A stretch of 64,000 bases of DNA from Amycolatopsis endophytica (GTDB taxonomy: Bacteria; Actinomycetota; Actinomycetes; Mycobacteriales; Pseudonocardiaceae), in NCBI RefSeq assembly GCF_013410405.1, contig NZ_JACCFK010000001.1, forward strand, positions 1,240,001 through 1,304,000. Reading direction: 5' to 3'. The position numbers and the translations under genes are program-made. The notes beneath the pieces are model-generated. The model saw only the letters and a list, made by a program, of their open reading frames with translations. It made no database searches and was not told the origin of the DNA. Shown here in pieces: positions 15,563 through 24,450 of this stretch (position 1 is the stretch's first letter; each line of letters starts with the position of its first letter).

Positions 15563-17464
15563 ATGTGCGGTATCGCAGGAACTTTCCGCTGGCCCGACGG
15601 CGGCCCGCTGACCGACCGGCTCACCGAAACGCTCGCGCACCGCGGACCGGACGGCTCGGGCCGCTACGACCACGGCGACGTCCACCTCGGTCACCGGCGG
15701 CTGTCCATCATCGACCTGTCCGAGACGGGCGCGCAGCCGATGGTGTCCGGCGGGCTGGCGCTGACTTACAACGGCGAGCTGTACAACGCGCCCGAGCTGC
15801 GCGCCGAGCTGGCGGCGCACGGCGTGCGGTTCCGCGGTACCTCCGACACCGAGGTGCTGCTGGAGGCATGGCGGCGCTGGGGCGTGAAATGCCTGCCGCG
15901 GCTGCGGGGAATGTTCGCGTTCGGCATCTTCGACGAGCGCACCGGTGAGCTGTTCCTGGCGCGGGACCAGCTGGGCATCAAGCCGTTGTTCTACGTGCGC
16001 CGCGGGGACGGGATCGCGTTCGCCTCGGAGCTGAAGGCGCTGGCCGGTGCGGTCGGCGGGCTGCACGTCAACGAAACCACGCTGGTCGCGTCGCTGTTGT
16101 ACTACTGGGTGCCGGACAGCCGCTGCGCCTACCGCGAGGCGCGCAAGCTGCCGCCGGGCACCTGGATGCGCTGCCATCCGAACGGCCGCGTCGACACCGG
16201 CCAGTACTGGAACCTGCGTGACGTCGCGGCGGAGGCGCAGGCGGGGCCGCCCGCGGACCTCGCCGCGGTCGTCGAGGACTCGACGCGCAAGCACCTGCTG
16301 TCCGACGTGCCGGTGGCGACGTTCCTCTCCGGCGGGCTGGACTCCAGCTACCTGACCGCGCTCGCCGCGAAGTACCAGCCCGGAATTTCCGCCTACACCA
16401 TCGGTTTCCGTGCGGAGGACGCCAAGTTCGAGGCGATGCCGGACGATCTGCGCTACGCCCGGACCGTGGCGGAGCGCTTCGGCGTGGACCTGCACGAGAT
16501 CGAGATCGCGCCGAACGTGCAGGAACTGCTGCCGCACCTGACCTACCACCTGGACGAGCCGATCGGCGATCCGGCGGCCATCAACAGCTACCTGATCTGC
16601 ACGGCCGCGCGCGAGGCCGGCGTGAAGGTGATGCTGTCCGGGATGGGCGCGGACGAGCTGTTCGCCGGGTACCGCAAGCACCTGGCGAACCTGATCGCGT
16701 TGCGGTACCAGAAGATCCCGAGCGGTGTGCGCAGGCCGGCCGCGTCCCTTGTGGACCGGCTGCCGGTGGCCACCTCGAAGCGCGGGTTCCGCTCGGTGCG
16801 CTTCGCGAAGCGGTTCCTCTCCTTCGCCGAACTGCCCGAGGAGACCGCGTTCCGGCGCAGCTACACGATGTACGACCGGGACGAGCTGCTCGGGCTCGTG
16901 AACCCCGACCTGGCCGGTGCGGTGGACGACGTGCTGACCGAGCACGCCGACACCTACCACGACAACCTGCTGGACGATTTCGTCAACCGGATGTGCCTGG
17001 CCGACGCGCGGATGTTCCTGCCGGGCCTGAACCTGACCTACACCGACCGCTCCACCATGGCCGCCTCCACCGAGGTGCGGGTGCCGTTCGTGGACGTCGA
17101 GGTGGTCCGGGCCGCGTTCAGCCTGCCCGGCAACCGCAAGATCGCCGGGCGGCAGGGCAAGGCGGCGCTCAAGGAGGCGGCGTCCTCGATCCTGCCGAAG
17201 GAGATCGTCTACCGGCCGAAGGGCCTGTTCAGTGCCCCGCTGCGAGCGTGGATGAGCCGCGACCTGGCGCCGCTGGTGCGCGAGGTCGTGCACGACGGCG
17301 CGCTGGTCCGGTCCGGTCTGCTGCGGCGCGAGGCGCTGCAGCAGCTGGTCGACGAGGACGCCGCGGGCCGCGAGGACCGGTCCAAGCACCTCTGGCACGT
17401 CCTGACCCTGGAGTACTGGTACCGCGGCGCGACCGAAGCCGGTGCGGCCGAGCGAGCAGCGTGA
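15563..17464 (+). CDS. asnB: Glutamine-hydrolysing asparagine synthase-like amidotransferase
   Basis: A 633-residue AsnB-type enzyme. Met-Cys-Gly start gives the N-terminal nucleophile Cys of the glutaminase domain (residues 2-190: CGIAGTF, LTYNGELYN, GTSDTEVLLEAW). The synthetase domain has the ATP PP-loop FLSGGLDSS (near residue 255) and GADELFAGY. Within polysaccharide operons such proteins probably amidate a sugar carboxylate rather than make asparagine; here the AlgD-like dehydrogenase would supply the uronic acid. That assignment is inference from context. Gene lengths and start (ATG, 7 bases after the previous stop) are clear. Confidence 0.88.
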   Translation: MCGIAGTFRWPDGGPLTDRLTETLAHRGPDGSGRYDHGDVHLGHRRLSIIDLSETGAQPMVSGGLALTYNGELYNAPELRAELAAHGVRFRGTSDTEVLLEAWRRWGVKCLPRLRGMFAFGIFDERTGELFLARDQLGIKPLFYVRRGDGIAFASELKALAGAVGGLHVNETTLVASLLYYWVPDSRCAYREARKLPPGTWMRCHPNGRVDTGQYWNLRDVAAEAQAGPPADLAAVVEDSTRKHLLSDVPVATFLSGGLDSSYLTALAAKYQPGISAYTIGFRAEDAKFEAMPDDLRYARTVAERFGVDLHEIEIAPNVQELLPHLTYHLDEPIGDPAAINSYLICTAAREAGVKVMLSGMGADELFAGYRKHLANLIALRYQKIPSGVRRPAASLVDRLPVATSKRGFRSVRFAKRFLSFAELPEETAFRRSYTMYDRDELLGLVNPDLAGAVDDVLTEHADTYHDNLLDDFVNRMCLADARMFLPGLNLTYTDRSTMAASTEVRVPFVDVEVVRAAFSLPGNRKIAGRQGKAALKEAASSILPKEIVYRPKGLFSAPLRAWMSRDLAPLVREVVHDGALVRSGLLRREALQQLVDEDAAGREDRSKHLWHVLTLEYWYRGATEAGAAERAA

Positions 17465-17473
17465 GGAGCCCTG

Positions 17474-19654
17474 GTGAAACAGGTCGTACAGAACTACAAG
17501 AGCGGCGAGCTGGCGCTGCTGGACGTCGAGGCGCCCGCGTGCAAGCCGGGCGGCGTGCTGGTGCGGACCGCGTTCTCGCTGATCTCCACCGGCACCGAGA
17601 TGATGAAGGTGTCCGAGGCGAGCATGTCGATGCTGGGCAAGGCACGCTCGCGGCCGGACCAGGTCGCGAAGGTCATGCAGAGCGTCGCGACCAACGGCGT
17701 CGGCGCCACCTACCGCAAGGTGATGAACCGGCTCGATTCCTATACGCCGCTGGGATATTCGCTGTGCGGGGTGGTCGAAGAGGTCGGCCACGGGCTGAAA
17801 GACACAGCCGATGTGTCCGTTGGAGATTTCGTCGCGTGCGCTGGGAACGAGCACGCGCTGCACTCCGAGCTGAACTGGGTGCCGAAGAACCTCTACACGC
17901 GCGTGCCGTCCGGGGTCGAACCGCGGCACGCGTCGTTCGCCACCGTGGGTGCGATCGCGATGCAGGGCGTCCGGCGTGGCGAACCGCAGCTCGGTGACGT
18001 CGCGCTCGTCATCGGGCTGGGCCTGATCGGGCAGCTCGTGGTGCAGCTGCTGTCCGCGTCCGGGGTACGGGTGGTCGGCGTCGATCCGGATGCCGAGCGG
18101 TGCAAGCTCGCCGAACGCCTGGGCGCGTCGGTGTGCGGACACCCGTCCTCCGGTGAGGTGGAGGTCGCGGTCGGCGAGCTGACCGGCGGGCACGGCGTCG
18201 ACCAGGTGTACCTGGCCGCGGGGGGCAGCACGAACGAACCGGTCGAGCTGGCCGCGAAGCTGGCGCGCGACCGCGGGCGGGTGGTCGACATCGGCAAGTG
18301 CCGCCTCGACCTGCCGTGGAACGCCTACTACGAAAAGGAACTGGACATCCGGTTCTCTCGCTCGTACGGGCCCGGCCGCTACGACCCCGAGTACGAACTG
18401 GGCGGCCGCGATTACCCGATCGGCTACGTGCGGTGGACCGAGCGCCGCAACCTGGAGTGTTTCCTCGACCTGATCGCGCGCGGCCGGGTCGATGTCGAGC
18501 CGCTGATCTCGCACGTCGCCGACTTCGGCACGGCGGTCGAGACCTACCGCAGGCTCGACGAAGGCGAACTCAAGGCCGTCGCCGTGTTGTTCCGGTACCC
18601 GGGCGTGGGTCCCGGCCCTGCCGAACCTTCGCTCACCGCCGCGATTCCGGACCGTGCGCCGATCCGCACGTCCCAGCGCATGGGCAAGGTGCGGACCGCG
18701 TTCATCGGAGCGGGCAACTACGCGTCCTCGATGCTGTTGCCGCACTTGGCCGAGCGCGAGGACGTGTCGCTGCGGCGCGTGGTCACCACGTCCGCGCTGT
18801 CCGGGGCCAACGCCAAGCGCAAGTTCGGGTTCGCCGAGACCTCCACCGACGTCGACGCCACGCTCGCCGATCCGGACATCGACGCGGTTTTCGTGGTGAC
18901 CCGGCACAGTTCGCACGCCGAGCTGACCCGCCGCGCGCTGCTGGCCGGCAAAGCGGTGTTCGTCGAGAAGCCGCTCGCGCTCAGCGAAGCCGAGCTGGGC
19001 AAGGTGCTCGGCGCGATCGAAGAATCCGGCAACGAGGCGCTGCAGGTCGGGTTCAACCGGCGGTTCGCGCCCCTGTTGCACGAGGCGAGGAGCCAGTTCG
19101 GACGGCGCATCGGCCCGGCGTCGGTGCGCTACCTGGTCAACGCGGGCCGCCTGGAGCACGGCAGCTGGTACAACCAGGCCGATTCCGAGGGCACCCGGTT
19201 CGCCGGCGAGGGCGGCCACTTCATCGACACGGTGAGCTGGCTGCTCGGCGCCGACCCGGTCTCGGTCTACGCCTGCGCCACCCCCGACCAGCAGGACCTG
19301 CAGATCCTGCTGCGTTACCCGGACGGCTCGACCGCGGCGATCACCTACGCCACCAGCGGTTCGGCCGGTTTCCCGAAGGAGACGCTGGACGTCGTCGCCG
19401 ACGGCAGGGTGCTGAAGTTCGACGACTTCGCGCGCGCCTCGGTGTACGCGCGCAAACGCTGGGCCAGCTCGCGCATCCCGAAGGGCCGCGACAAGGGCCA
19501 GAACGCCGAGCTGGACGCGTTCGTCACCGCGGTGACCTCCGGCGGCCCGATGCCGATCCCGCTGGAGTCGCTGGTCGCGACCACGCTGGCCACGATCGCG
19601 GTGCAGACCAGCCTGGCCAGTGGGGCGCCGGTCCGGATCGGAACGTCCGCATGA
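17474..19654 (+). CDS. Two-domain oxidoreductase: Zn-type alcohol dehydrogenase fused to Gfo/Idh/MocA
   Basis: A 726-residue fusion often seen in capsule and exopolysaccharide clusters. Residues 1-370 form an MDR-type dehydrogenase (TPLGYSLCGVVEEVG, Rossmann motif VIGLGLIGQLVVQ). Residues 395-726 form a Gfo/Idh/MocA oxidoreductase with GAGNYASSMLLPHL as the NAD(P) site, the VEKPLAL motif and VGFNRRFAP. The pair probably performs linked oxidation and reduction on a sugar nucleotide or lipid-linked sugar. It has a GAGGAG ribosome site and GTG start, and overlaps the heparinase-fold gene by 4 bases. The precise substrate is not known for this family. Confidence 0.88.
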   Translation: MKQVVQNYKSGELALLDVEAPACKPGGVLVRTAFSLISTGTEMMKVSEASMSMLGKARSRPDQVAKVMQSVATNGVGATYRKVMNRLDSYTPLGYSLCGVVEEVGHGLKDTADVSVGDFVACAGNEHALHSELNWVPKNLYTRVPSGVEPRHASFATVGAIAMQGVRRGEPQLGDVALVIGLGLIGQLVVQLLSASGVRVVGVDPDAERCKLAERLGASVCGHPSSGEVEVAVGELTGGHGVDQVYLAAGGSTNEPVELAAKLARDRGRVVDIGKCRLDLPWNAYYEKELDIRFSRSYGPGRYDPEYELGGRDYPIGYVRWTERRNLECFLDLIARGRVDVEPLISHVADFGTAVETYRRLDEGELKAVAVLFRYPGVGPGPAEPSLTAAIPDRAPIRTSQRMGKVRTAFIGAGNYASSMLLPHLAEREDVSLRRVVTTSALSGANAKRKFGFAETSTDVDATLADPDIDAVFVVTRHSSHAELTRRALLAGKAVFVEKPLALSEAELGKVLGAIEESGNEALQVGFNRRFAPLLHEARSQFGRRIGPASVRYLVNAGRLEHGSWYNQADSEGTRFAGEGGHFIDTVSWLLGADPVSVYACATPDQQDLQILLRYPDGSTAAITYATSGSAGFPKETLDVVADGRVLKFDDFARASVYARKRWASSRIPKGRDKGQNAELDAFVTAVTSGGPMPIPLESLVATTLATIAVQTSLASGAPVRIGTSA

Positions 19655-21606
19655 CCGACACCGGCTGGTACCTGCGGCGGCTGTCGCGGATGGGACCGCG
19701 CGAGGTCGCCGGGCGTGCGGCGGACGTGCTGAACCGGCGGCGGCTGCGGGGCGGGCTGCCCGAACCGTCCACTCCCCTGCCGCGGCGCGGGTTCGCCATC
19801 ACGCTGAGCGAGGGCACGTTCGCCGTCGTCCCACCGGACGCGCGGGCCCGCGTGCTGCACACCGCGGACCGGCTGCTCGACGGGCGCGCCGAGTACTTCG
19901 GCGTGGTGCGTCACGACATGGTGAGCCCGGACTGGTCGTTGGACCCGAAGACCGGACGCCGCGCGCCTGCCGACACCTTCGCCTTCGACATCCCCTACCG
20001 GCTCGAAGACGTCGTCGGCGACATCAAGCAGATCTGGGAACCGTCCCGGCACCAGCACCTCACCGTGCTGGCCACCGCGTACGCCCTGACCGGCGACAGC
20101 CGTTACGCGCAGCGCGTCGCCGACCACCTCAAGGGGTGGTGGGCGGCCAACCCGCCGATGACGAGCGTGCACTGGGTCAGCGGGATCGAGCTGGGCATCC
20201 GGCTGCTGTCCTGGGTGTGGGTGCGGCGGCTGCTCGACGGCTGGGACGGCGCGGCCGGGTTGTTCGAGGACAGTCCCGAGGCGCTGCACCAGATCTGGCA
20301 CCACCAGCGGTGGCTCGCCACGTTTCCCAGCCGCGGGTCGTCGGCGAACAACCACGTCATCGCCGAGGCCGCCGGGCAGCTGGCCGCCGCCTGCGCGTTC
20401 CCGTGGTTCCCCGAATCGGACGGCTGGCGGTCGGCGGCCCTGCGTTCGCTCGACGAACACCTCCAGCACAACACGTTCGATTCCGGCCTGAACCGGGAGC
20501 TGGCCAGCGAGTACCACGGTCTGGTCCTGGAACTGGGCGTGGCGGCCGCGGTCGAGGCCGAAGCGGCCGGGATCGCCGTGCCGGACTCGCTGTGGGCCAC
20601 GCTGCGGCGGATGACCGACGCGCTCGCTGCCGTCGTGGACGTCCGGCTGCACCCGCCGCGTCAGGGCGACAGCGACGACGGCCACGGTCTGGTCCTCGAC
20701 GGCGCCGGTACCGACCGCTGGTCCTCGCTGCTGTCCACCGGCGCCGCCCTCTTCGGACGGCTCGACTGGTGGCCCGCCCCGCGCGGCGGCGACGCCCGCA
20801 CTCCGCTGCTCGCCGCGCTCGCCCGGTCCCACCCCTCGCCGGACCGGCCGCGCACCCGGACCGACCACTTCGCCGACGCGGGACTGACGCTGCTGCGCAC
20901 CCCGCCCGGCGACGGCCACGGCGAGATCTGGTGCCGCTGCGACGGTGGTCCGCACGGGTTCACCTCGATCGCCGCGCACGCCCACGCGGACGCGCTGTCG
21001 GTGGAGGTGCGCCACGACGGCATCGACATCCTCGCCGACCCGGGCACCTACTGCTACCACGGCGAACCCGAGTGGCGGGCCTACTTCCGGTCCACCCTCG
21101 GCCACAACACGGTGCAGCTCGACGACACCGACTCCGCCACCTCGGGCGGACCGTTCCTGTGGACCCGGCACGCGAACACCCGTGTGCTGGCCCGCCCCGG
21201 CGGCGGGGTGCTGCGCTGGTGCGCCGAACACGACGGGTACCGCGTGGCCACGCACCGGCGGACGGTCGAACTCGATCCGGCGCACCGCGAGCTGCGGATC
21301 AGCGACGAGATCACCGCCGAGCGGCACCACCCGGCGCGGCTGGCGTTCCACATCGGACCCCGCGTCGCCGCCGAACTGTCCGACCGAACGGCCCTGCTCA
21401 CCTGGACCTCGCGCGGCCGGGAACACGCCGCCGTCCTCGACCTGCCCGCCGGGCTGACCTGGACGCCCCACCGCGGGCAGACCGACCCCCCGCTCGGCTG
21501 GTACTCGGCCGGCTACGGCCGCCGCGAACCGGCCACCACGCTGATCGGTAGCGGTCTCACGGGGCGCGGCGGCGTCCTCACCACACTCTTGCGCTTTTCC
21601 GACTAG
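19651..21606 (+). CDS. Heparinase II/III-family protein (alginate-lyase-like fold)
   Basis: A 651-residue protein of the heparinase II/III family (PL12/15/21-like): an N-terminal alpha/alpha toroid (residues about 60-370, with GIELGIRLLSW and SSANNHVIAEAAG, where Asn-Asn-His are the usual catalytic cluster) and a C-terminal beta-sandwich beginning near SIAAHAHADALSVEV. These cleave uronic-acid linkages by beta-elimination. No signal peptide is evident, as is common for polysaccharide-cluster members that may act on intermediates or be exported otherwise. It overlaps the previous gene by ATGA. A uronate-containing polymer fits the AlgD-like gene. Confidence 0.85.
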   Translation: MTDTGWYLRRLSRMGPREVAGRAADVLNRRRLRGGLPEPSTPLPRRGFAITLSEGTFAVVPPDARARVLHTADRLLDGRAEYFGVVRHDMVSPDWSLDPKTGRRAPADTFAFDIPYRLEDVVGDIKQIWEPSRHQHLTVLATAYALTGDSRYAQRVADHLKGWWAANPPMTSVHWVSGIELGIRLLSWVWVRRLLDGWDGAAGLFEDSPEALHQIWHHQRWLATFPSRGSSANNHVIAEAAGQLAAACAFPWFPESDGWRSAALRSLDEHLQHNTFDSGLNRELASEYHGLVLELGVAAAVEAEAAGIAVPDSLWATLRRMTDALAAVVDVRLHPPRQGDSDDGHGLVLDGAGTDRWSSLLSTGAALFGRLDWWPAPRGGDARTPLLAALARSHPSPDRPRTRTDHFADAGLTLLRTPPGDGHGEIWCRCDGGPHGFTSIAAHAHADALSVEVRHDGIDILADPGTYCYHGEPEWRAYFRSTLGHNTVQLDDTDSATSGGPFLWTRHANTRVLARPGGGVLRWCAEHDGYRVATHRRTVELDPAHRELRISDEITAERHHPARLAFHIGPRVAAELSDRTALLTWTSRGREHAAVLDLPAGLTWTPHRGQTDPPLGWYSAGYGRREPATTLIGSGLTGRGGVLTTLLRFSD

Positions 21607-21620
21607 GAGGTGCTTCCGCC

Positions 21621-23135
21621 GTGCGCGCACGAACGACCACACGAACCCGCTGGGTGATGGTGCTCCTCGGCGTGCTCTCGCCCCTGGCCGTGCTGGGCTG
21701 CACCCCGGGCAGCGACCAGGCGAACACCACGATGGCACTGCCCGTTCACGGCGCCTGCGCCACCCTGCCGCCCGGCCCGGCCGAACCGCCCGCCGGAGCG
21801 GTCGTCGTCGACCCGGCCATCCCCGGCGACCTGCAGGCCAAGACCAAGGCGAGCCCGGCGGGCACGACGTTCTGGCTGAAACCGGGCACGCACACCCTCG
21901 GTACCGACGAGTTCGACCAGATCGCGCCGAAGGACGGCAACCGCTACGTCGGAGCCCCCGGCGCGGTCGTCGACGGTCGTGACCTCAACCGGTACGCCTT
22001 CACCGGCAAGGCGAGCAGGGTGACCATCGAGCACCTGACCGTCACCGGATTCGACGCGCCGGACAACGAGGGCGTGGTCAACCACGACTCCGGCGCCGAC
22101 TGGCTGATCCAGTCCAACCTGCTCACCGGCAACCACGGCGCCGCGCTGATGGCAGGCGCGCGTCAGGTGATGAAGGGCAACTGCCTCAAGGACAACGGCC
22201 AGTACGGGCTCAACGCCTGCTGCGGCGAAGTCACCGACCTCCTGCTGGAGGGCAACGAGTTCGTCGGCAACAACGCCGACGACGTGGAGAGCAAGTACCC
22301 GGACGGCTGCGGCTGCACCGGCGCGATGAAGTTCTGGGAGGTCGACGGCGCCGACATCCGCGGCAACTGGATCCACGACAACCGCGGTCCCGGTATCTGG
22401 GCGGACACCAACAACAACGACTTCCTGATCGAGAACAACCTCATCGAGGACAACGACGGCAACGCGATCTTCTACGAGACCTCCTACAACGCGGTCATCC
22501 GCGACAACACGATGAAGCGCAACAACGTCGTCGGCGGCCGCGAGTTCGTCGACCGGGACGACAACTTCCCCACCGCGGCGATCTACATCTCCGAGTCCGG
22601 CGGCGACGCGCGGGTGCCCGCCCGCACGGACAAGATCGAGATCTATGGCAACGACCTGGAGGACAACTGGTCGGGTATCACGCTGTGGGAGAACGCGGAC
22701 CGGTTCTGCAACAGCCCGGCCAACACCTCCACCGGCACTTGCACGCTCGTCGTCGGCGATGTCGCGAAGTGCGCCCCGCCAGGAATCCTGCGCGAGCCGC
22801 TGCTGTCCGACTGCCGGTGGAAGACCCAGAACGTGCAGATCCACGACAACCGCTTCGCCGTCGACCCGAAGGCCATCGACTGCCAGGCGATGTGCGCGCG
22901 CATGGCCGTGCTGTCCAACTACGGCAGCTCCCCGGACTGGTCGCCCTACCAGGCGGAGACCGTGCCCGAGGCCATCACGTTCGACCAGCACAACCGCTGG
23001 TACGGCAACGACTACACCGGCCCGTGGACGTTCGTCGCCCACGACGCCAGCACGCTGGTCGAGCAGACCGAGTGGCAGGCCACGCCCTACCGGCAGGACC
23101 AGGGCAGCACGTTCGCGGTGGGAGGTGGCGGTTGA
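21621..23135 (+). CDS. Lipoprotein with right-handed parallel beta-helix
   Basis: A 504-residue lipoprotein. The signal ends in the lipobox LAVLGC (Cys near residue 31). A right-handed beta-helix of about ten coils follows, with HDSG, NHGAALMAG, NGQYGLNA, WADTNNNDFLIENN and SNYGSSPDWSPYQ along the groove. Such folds occur in polysaccharide lyases and in mannuronan C5-epimerases (AlgG/AlgE type). A conserved Cys-rich element GCGCTG and further paired Cys suggest disulfides in the exported protein. It is paralogous to 30294-31838. The likely role is epimerisation or trimming of the uronate polymer outside the membrane; the catalytic residues are not assignable. The ribosome site is AGGAGG. Confidence 0.8.
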   Translation: MRARTTTRTRWVMVLLGVLSPLAVLGCTPGSDQANTTMALPVHGACATLPPGPAEPPAGAVVVDPAIPGDLQAKTKASPAGTTFWLKPGTHTLGTDEFDQIAPKDGNRYVGAPGAVVDGRDLNRYAFTGKASRVTIEHLTVTGFDAPDNEGVVNHDSGADWLIQSNLLTGNHGAALMAGARQVMKGNCLKDNGQYGLNACCGEVTDLLLEGNEFVGNNADDVESKYPDGCGCTGAMKFWEVDGADIRGNWIHDNRGPGIWADTNNNDFLIENNLIEDNDGNAIFYETSYNAVIRDNTMKRNNVVGGREFVDRDDNFPTAAIYISESGGDARVPARTDKIEIYGNDLEDNWSGITLWENADRFCNSPANTSTGTCTLVVGDVAKCAPPGILREPLLSDCRWKTQNVQIHDNRFAVDPKAIDCQAMCARMAVLSNYGSSPDWSPYQAETVPEAITFDQHNRWYGNDYTGPWTFVAHDASTLVEQTEWQATPYRQDQGSTFAVGGGG

Positions 23136-24379
23136 TGAGCCTCGCCGAAGCGCGGGGCCGCCCGCTGGAGGACGACTCGGTCCAGGAGGGCCCGAACACC
23201 GGGAAGATCCTCGGCGCGATCTGGGCGCTGCTGATCTTCAACACGCTCGCCACCCAAGGCGTCTCGGCGCTCATCCCGGTGCCGCGGCCGGTGACGCAGG
23301 CGCTGACGATGAGCGCGGTGGGCATCGCGTTCGCGCTGGCCCTGCTCGCCAACCCGCGCCTGAAGGTCCGGCCGAGCGCGTTCCTGATGCTGCTCAGCCT
23401 GCTGCTGGTCGCCAGTTTCGCGAGCAGCGTGCGGATGGAGTCGGGTATCGGATCGCTGTTCCGGTGCGCACGGCTCGGGCTGTTCACCGGGACGTTGTGG
23501 CTGATCAGCCCGTGGATGAACGGGTCGATGCGGTTCGTGCGGCAGCACATCGGGGTGCTGACCGTGCTGCTGGCCACGGTCGCCGTCGGGCTGGTGATCT
23601 CGCCGGGGTCGGCCATGCCGGAGCTCAACGACGGCCGCTTGACCGGCGTGCTGTGGCCGCTGACCCCGACCCAGATCGGGCAGTACGCGGCGATCGCCGC
23701 GGGGCTGGCCGTGCTGCTGTGGATCACCAAGCTCACCGACGCCCGTAGCGTCGCACTCGTCGGCGGGCCCGCGGTCGTCCTGCTGGTGCTGACGCACACT
23801 CGCACCGCCACCCTCGGCCTGGTCGTCGGGCTGGTCATCGCGATGTCGTCGATGTGGCTCACCAGCGCGCGGGCGCGCCGGACGTTCGCGTGGGGCATCG
23901 CGGTCGCCGGGATCGCGGCGGGACTGCTGGGACCACTGCTGCAGACGTGGATCCTGCGCGGACAGGACTCGGAGAACTTCGGCAACCTCACCGGGCGCGC
24001 CAAGGTGTGGGAACGGTTGCTGGACGAACCACGCACGTGGTTCGAAGAGGTCTTCGGCACCGGACTGTCCAACAAGTCCTTCGACGGGCTGCCGATCGAC
24101 AACAGCTGGCTCGCCGTCTACCACGAACAGGGGTATCTCGGCGTGACGATCGTGGCACTGTTCCTGATCACGCTCGTCGTCGTGGCGGTTTCGCGCCCGC
24201 CGTCGCCGCAGCGGGCGTGCGCGCTGTTCCTCATCACCTACTGCCTCGCCGCCTCCTACACCGAGGCCGGGCTCGGCGATGCGTCGCCGTACCTGCTCCA
24301 TTTGGCTGTCGCGGCTGGGCTGCTCACCTCGCCGGGACAGCGCGCGGGATACCTCGATCCACAAAGGACCGGGTCGTGA
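23135..24379 (+). CDS. Wzy/O-antigen ligase-like polymerase
   Basis: A 414-residue integral membrane protein with about ten to eleven hydrophobic segments and a large loop before the last ones. The WaaL/Wzy signature region is present: VLTHTRTATLGLVVG, GRAKVWERLL and NSWLAVYHEQGYLG. It is expected to polymerise lipid-linked repeat units on the outer face of the membrane or transfer the chain. Its ATG overlaps the stop of the beta-helix gene by one base (TGATG). It lies with the two Wzz-like proteins in the same operon, whereas the only flippase in the window is in the opposite operon (44022-45296). Confidence 0.85.
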   Translation: MSLAEARGRPLEDDSVQEGPNTGKILGAIWALLIFNTLATQGVSALIPVPRPVTQALTMSAVGIAFALALLANPRLKVRPSAFLMLLSLLLVASFASSVRMESGIGSLFRCARLGLFTGTLWLISPWMNGSMRFVRQHIGVLTVLLATVAVGLVISPGSAMPELNDGRLTGVLWPLTPTQIGQYAAIAAGLAVLLWITKLTDARSVALVGGPAVVLLVLTHTRTATLGLVVGLVIAMSSMWLTSARARRTFAWGIAVAGIAAGLLGPLLQTWILRGQDSENFGNLTGRAKVWERLLDEPRTWFEEVFGTGLSNKSFDGLPIDNSWLAVYHEQGYLGVTIVALFLITLVVVAVSRPPSPQRACALFLITYCLAASYTEAGLGDASPYLLHLAVAAGLLTSPGQRAGYLDPQRTGS

Positions 24380-24450
24380 CGCGCGACGGCGTAACGGTGT
24401 CCCGTCCGCGCGCGACCTCCAAGCAACCGGAAGAGGTGGTGGAACCGTGA
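24376..24450 (+). CDS. Possible 24-codon bridging ORF
   Basis: A GTG at 24376 overlaps the polymerase stop (GTGA), and the frame ends in a TGA that overlaps the GTG start of the next gene (GTGA again). The 24 encoded residues are charged and show no domain. It may serve only to carry ribosomes to the next gene, as the heptose gene has a weak ribosome site of its own. It may equally be chance. Confidence 0.25.
   Translation: MTRDGVTVSRPRATSKQPEEVVEP

Noticed and set aside
15479..19219. 1246-codon open frame on the minus strand
   Set aside because: It lies opposite the Wzz, AsnB and two-domain oxidoreductase genes, which carry clear motifs; its product is Arg/His/Val-rich with no domain, as expected of high-GC antisense frames.
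18298..19650. Upstream extension of the heparinase-fold frame
   Set aside because: The frame stays open far upstream only because of base composition; the ATG at 19651 overlaps the previous stop and the family similarity begins there.
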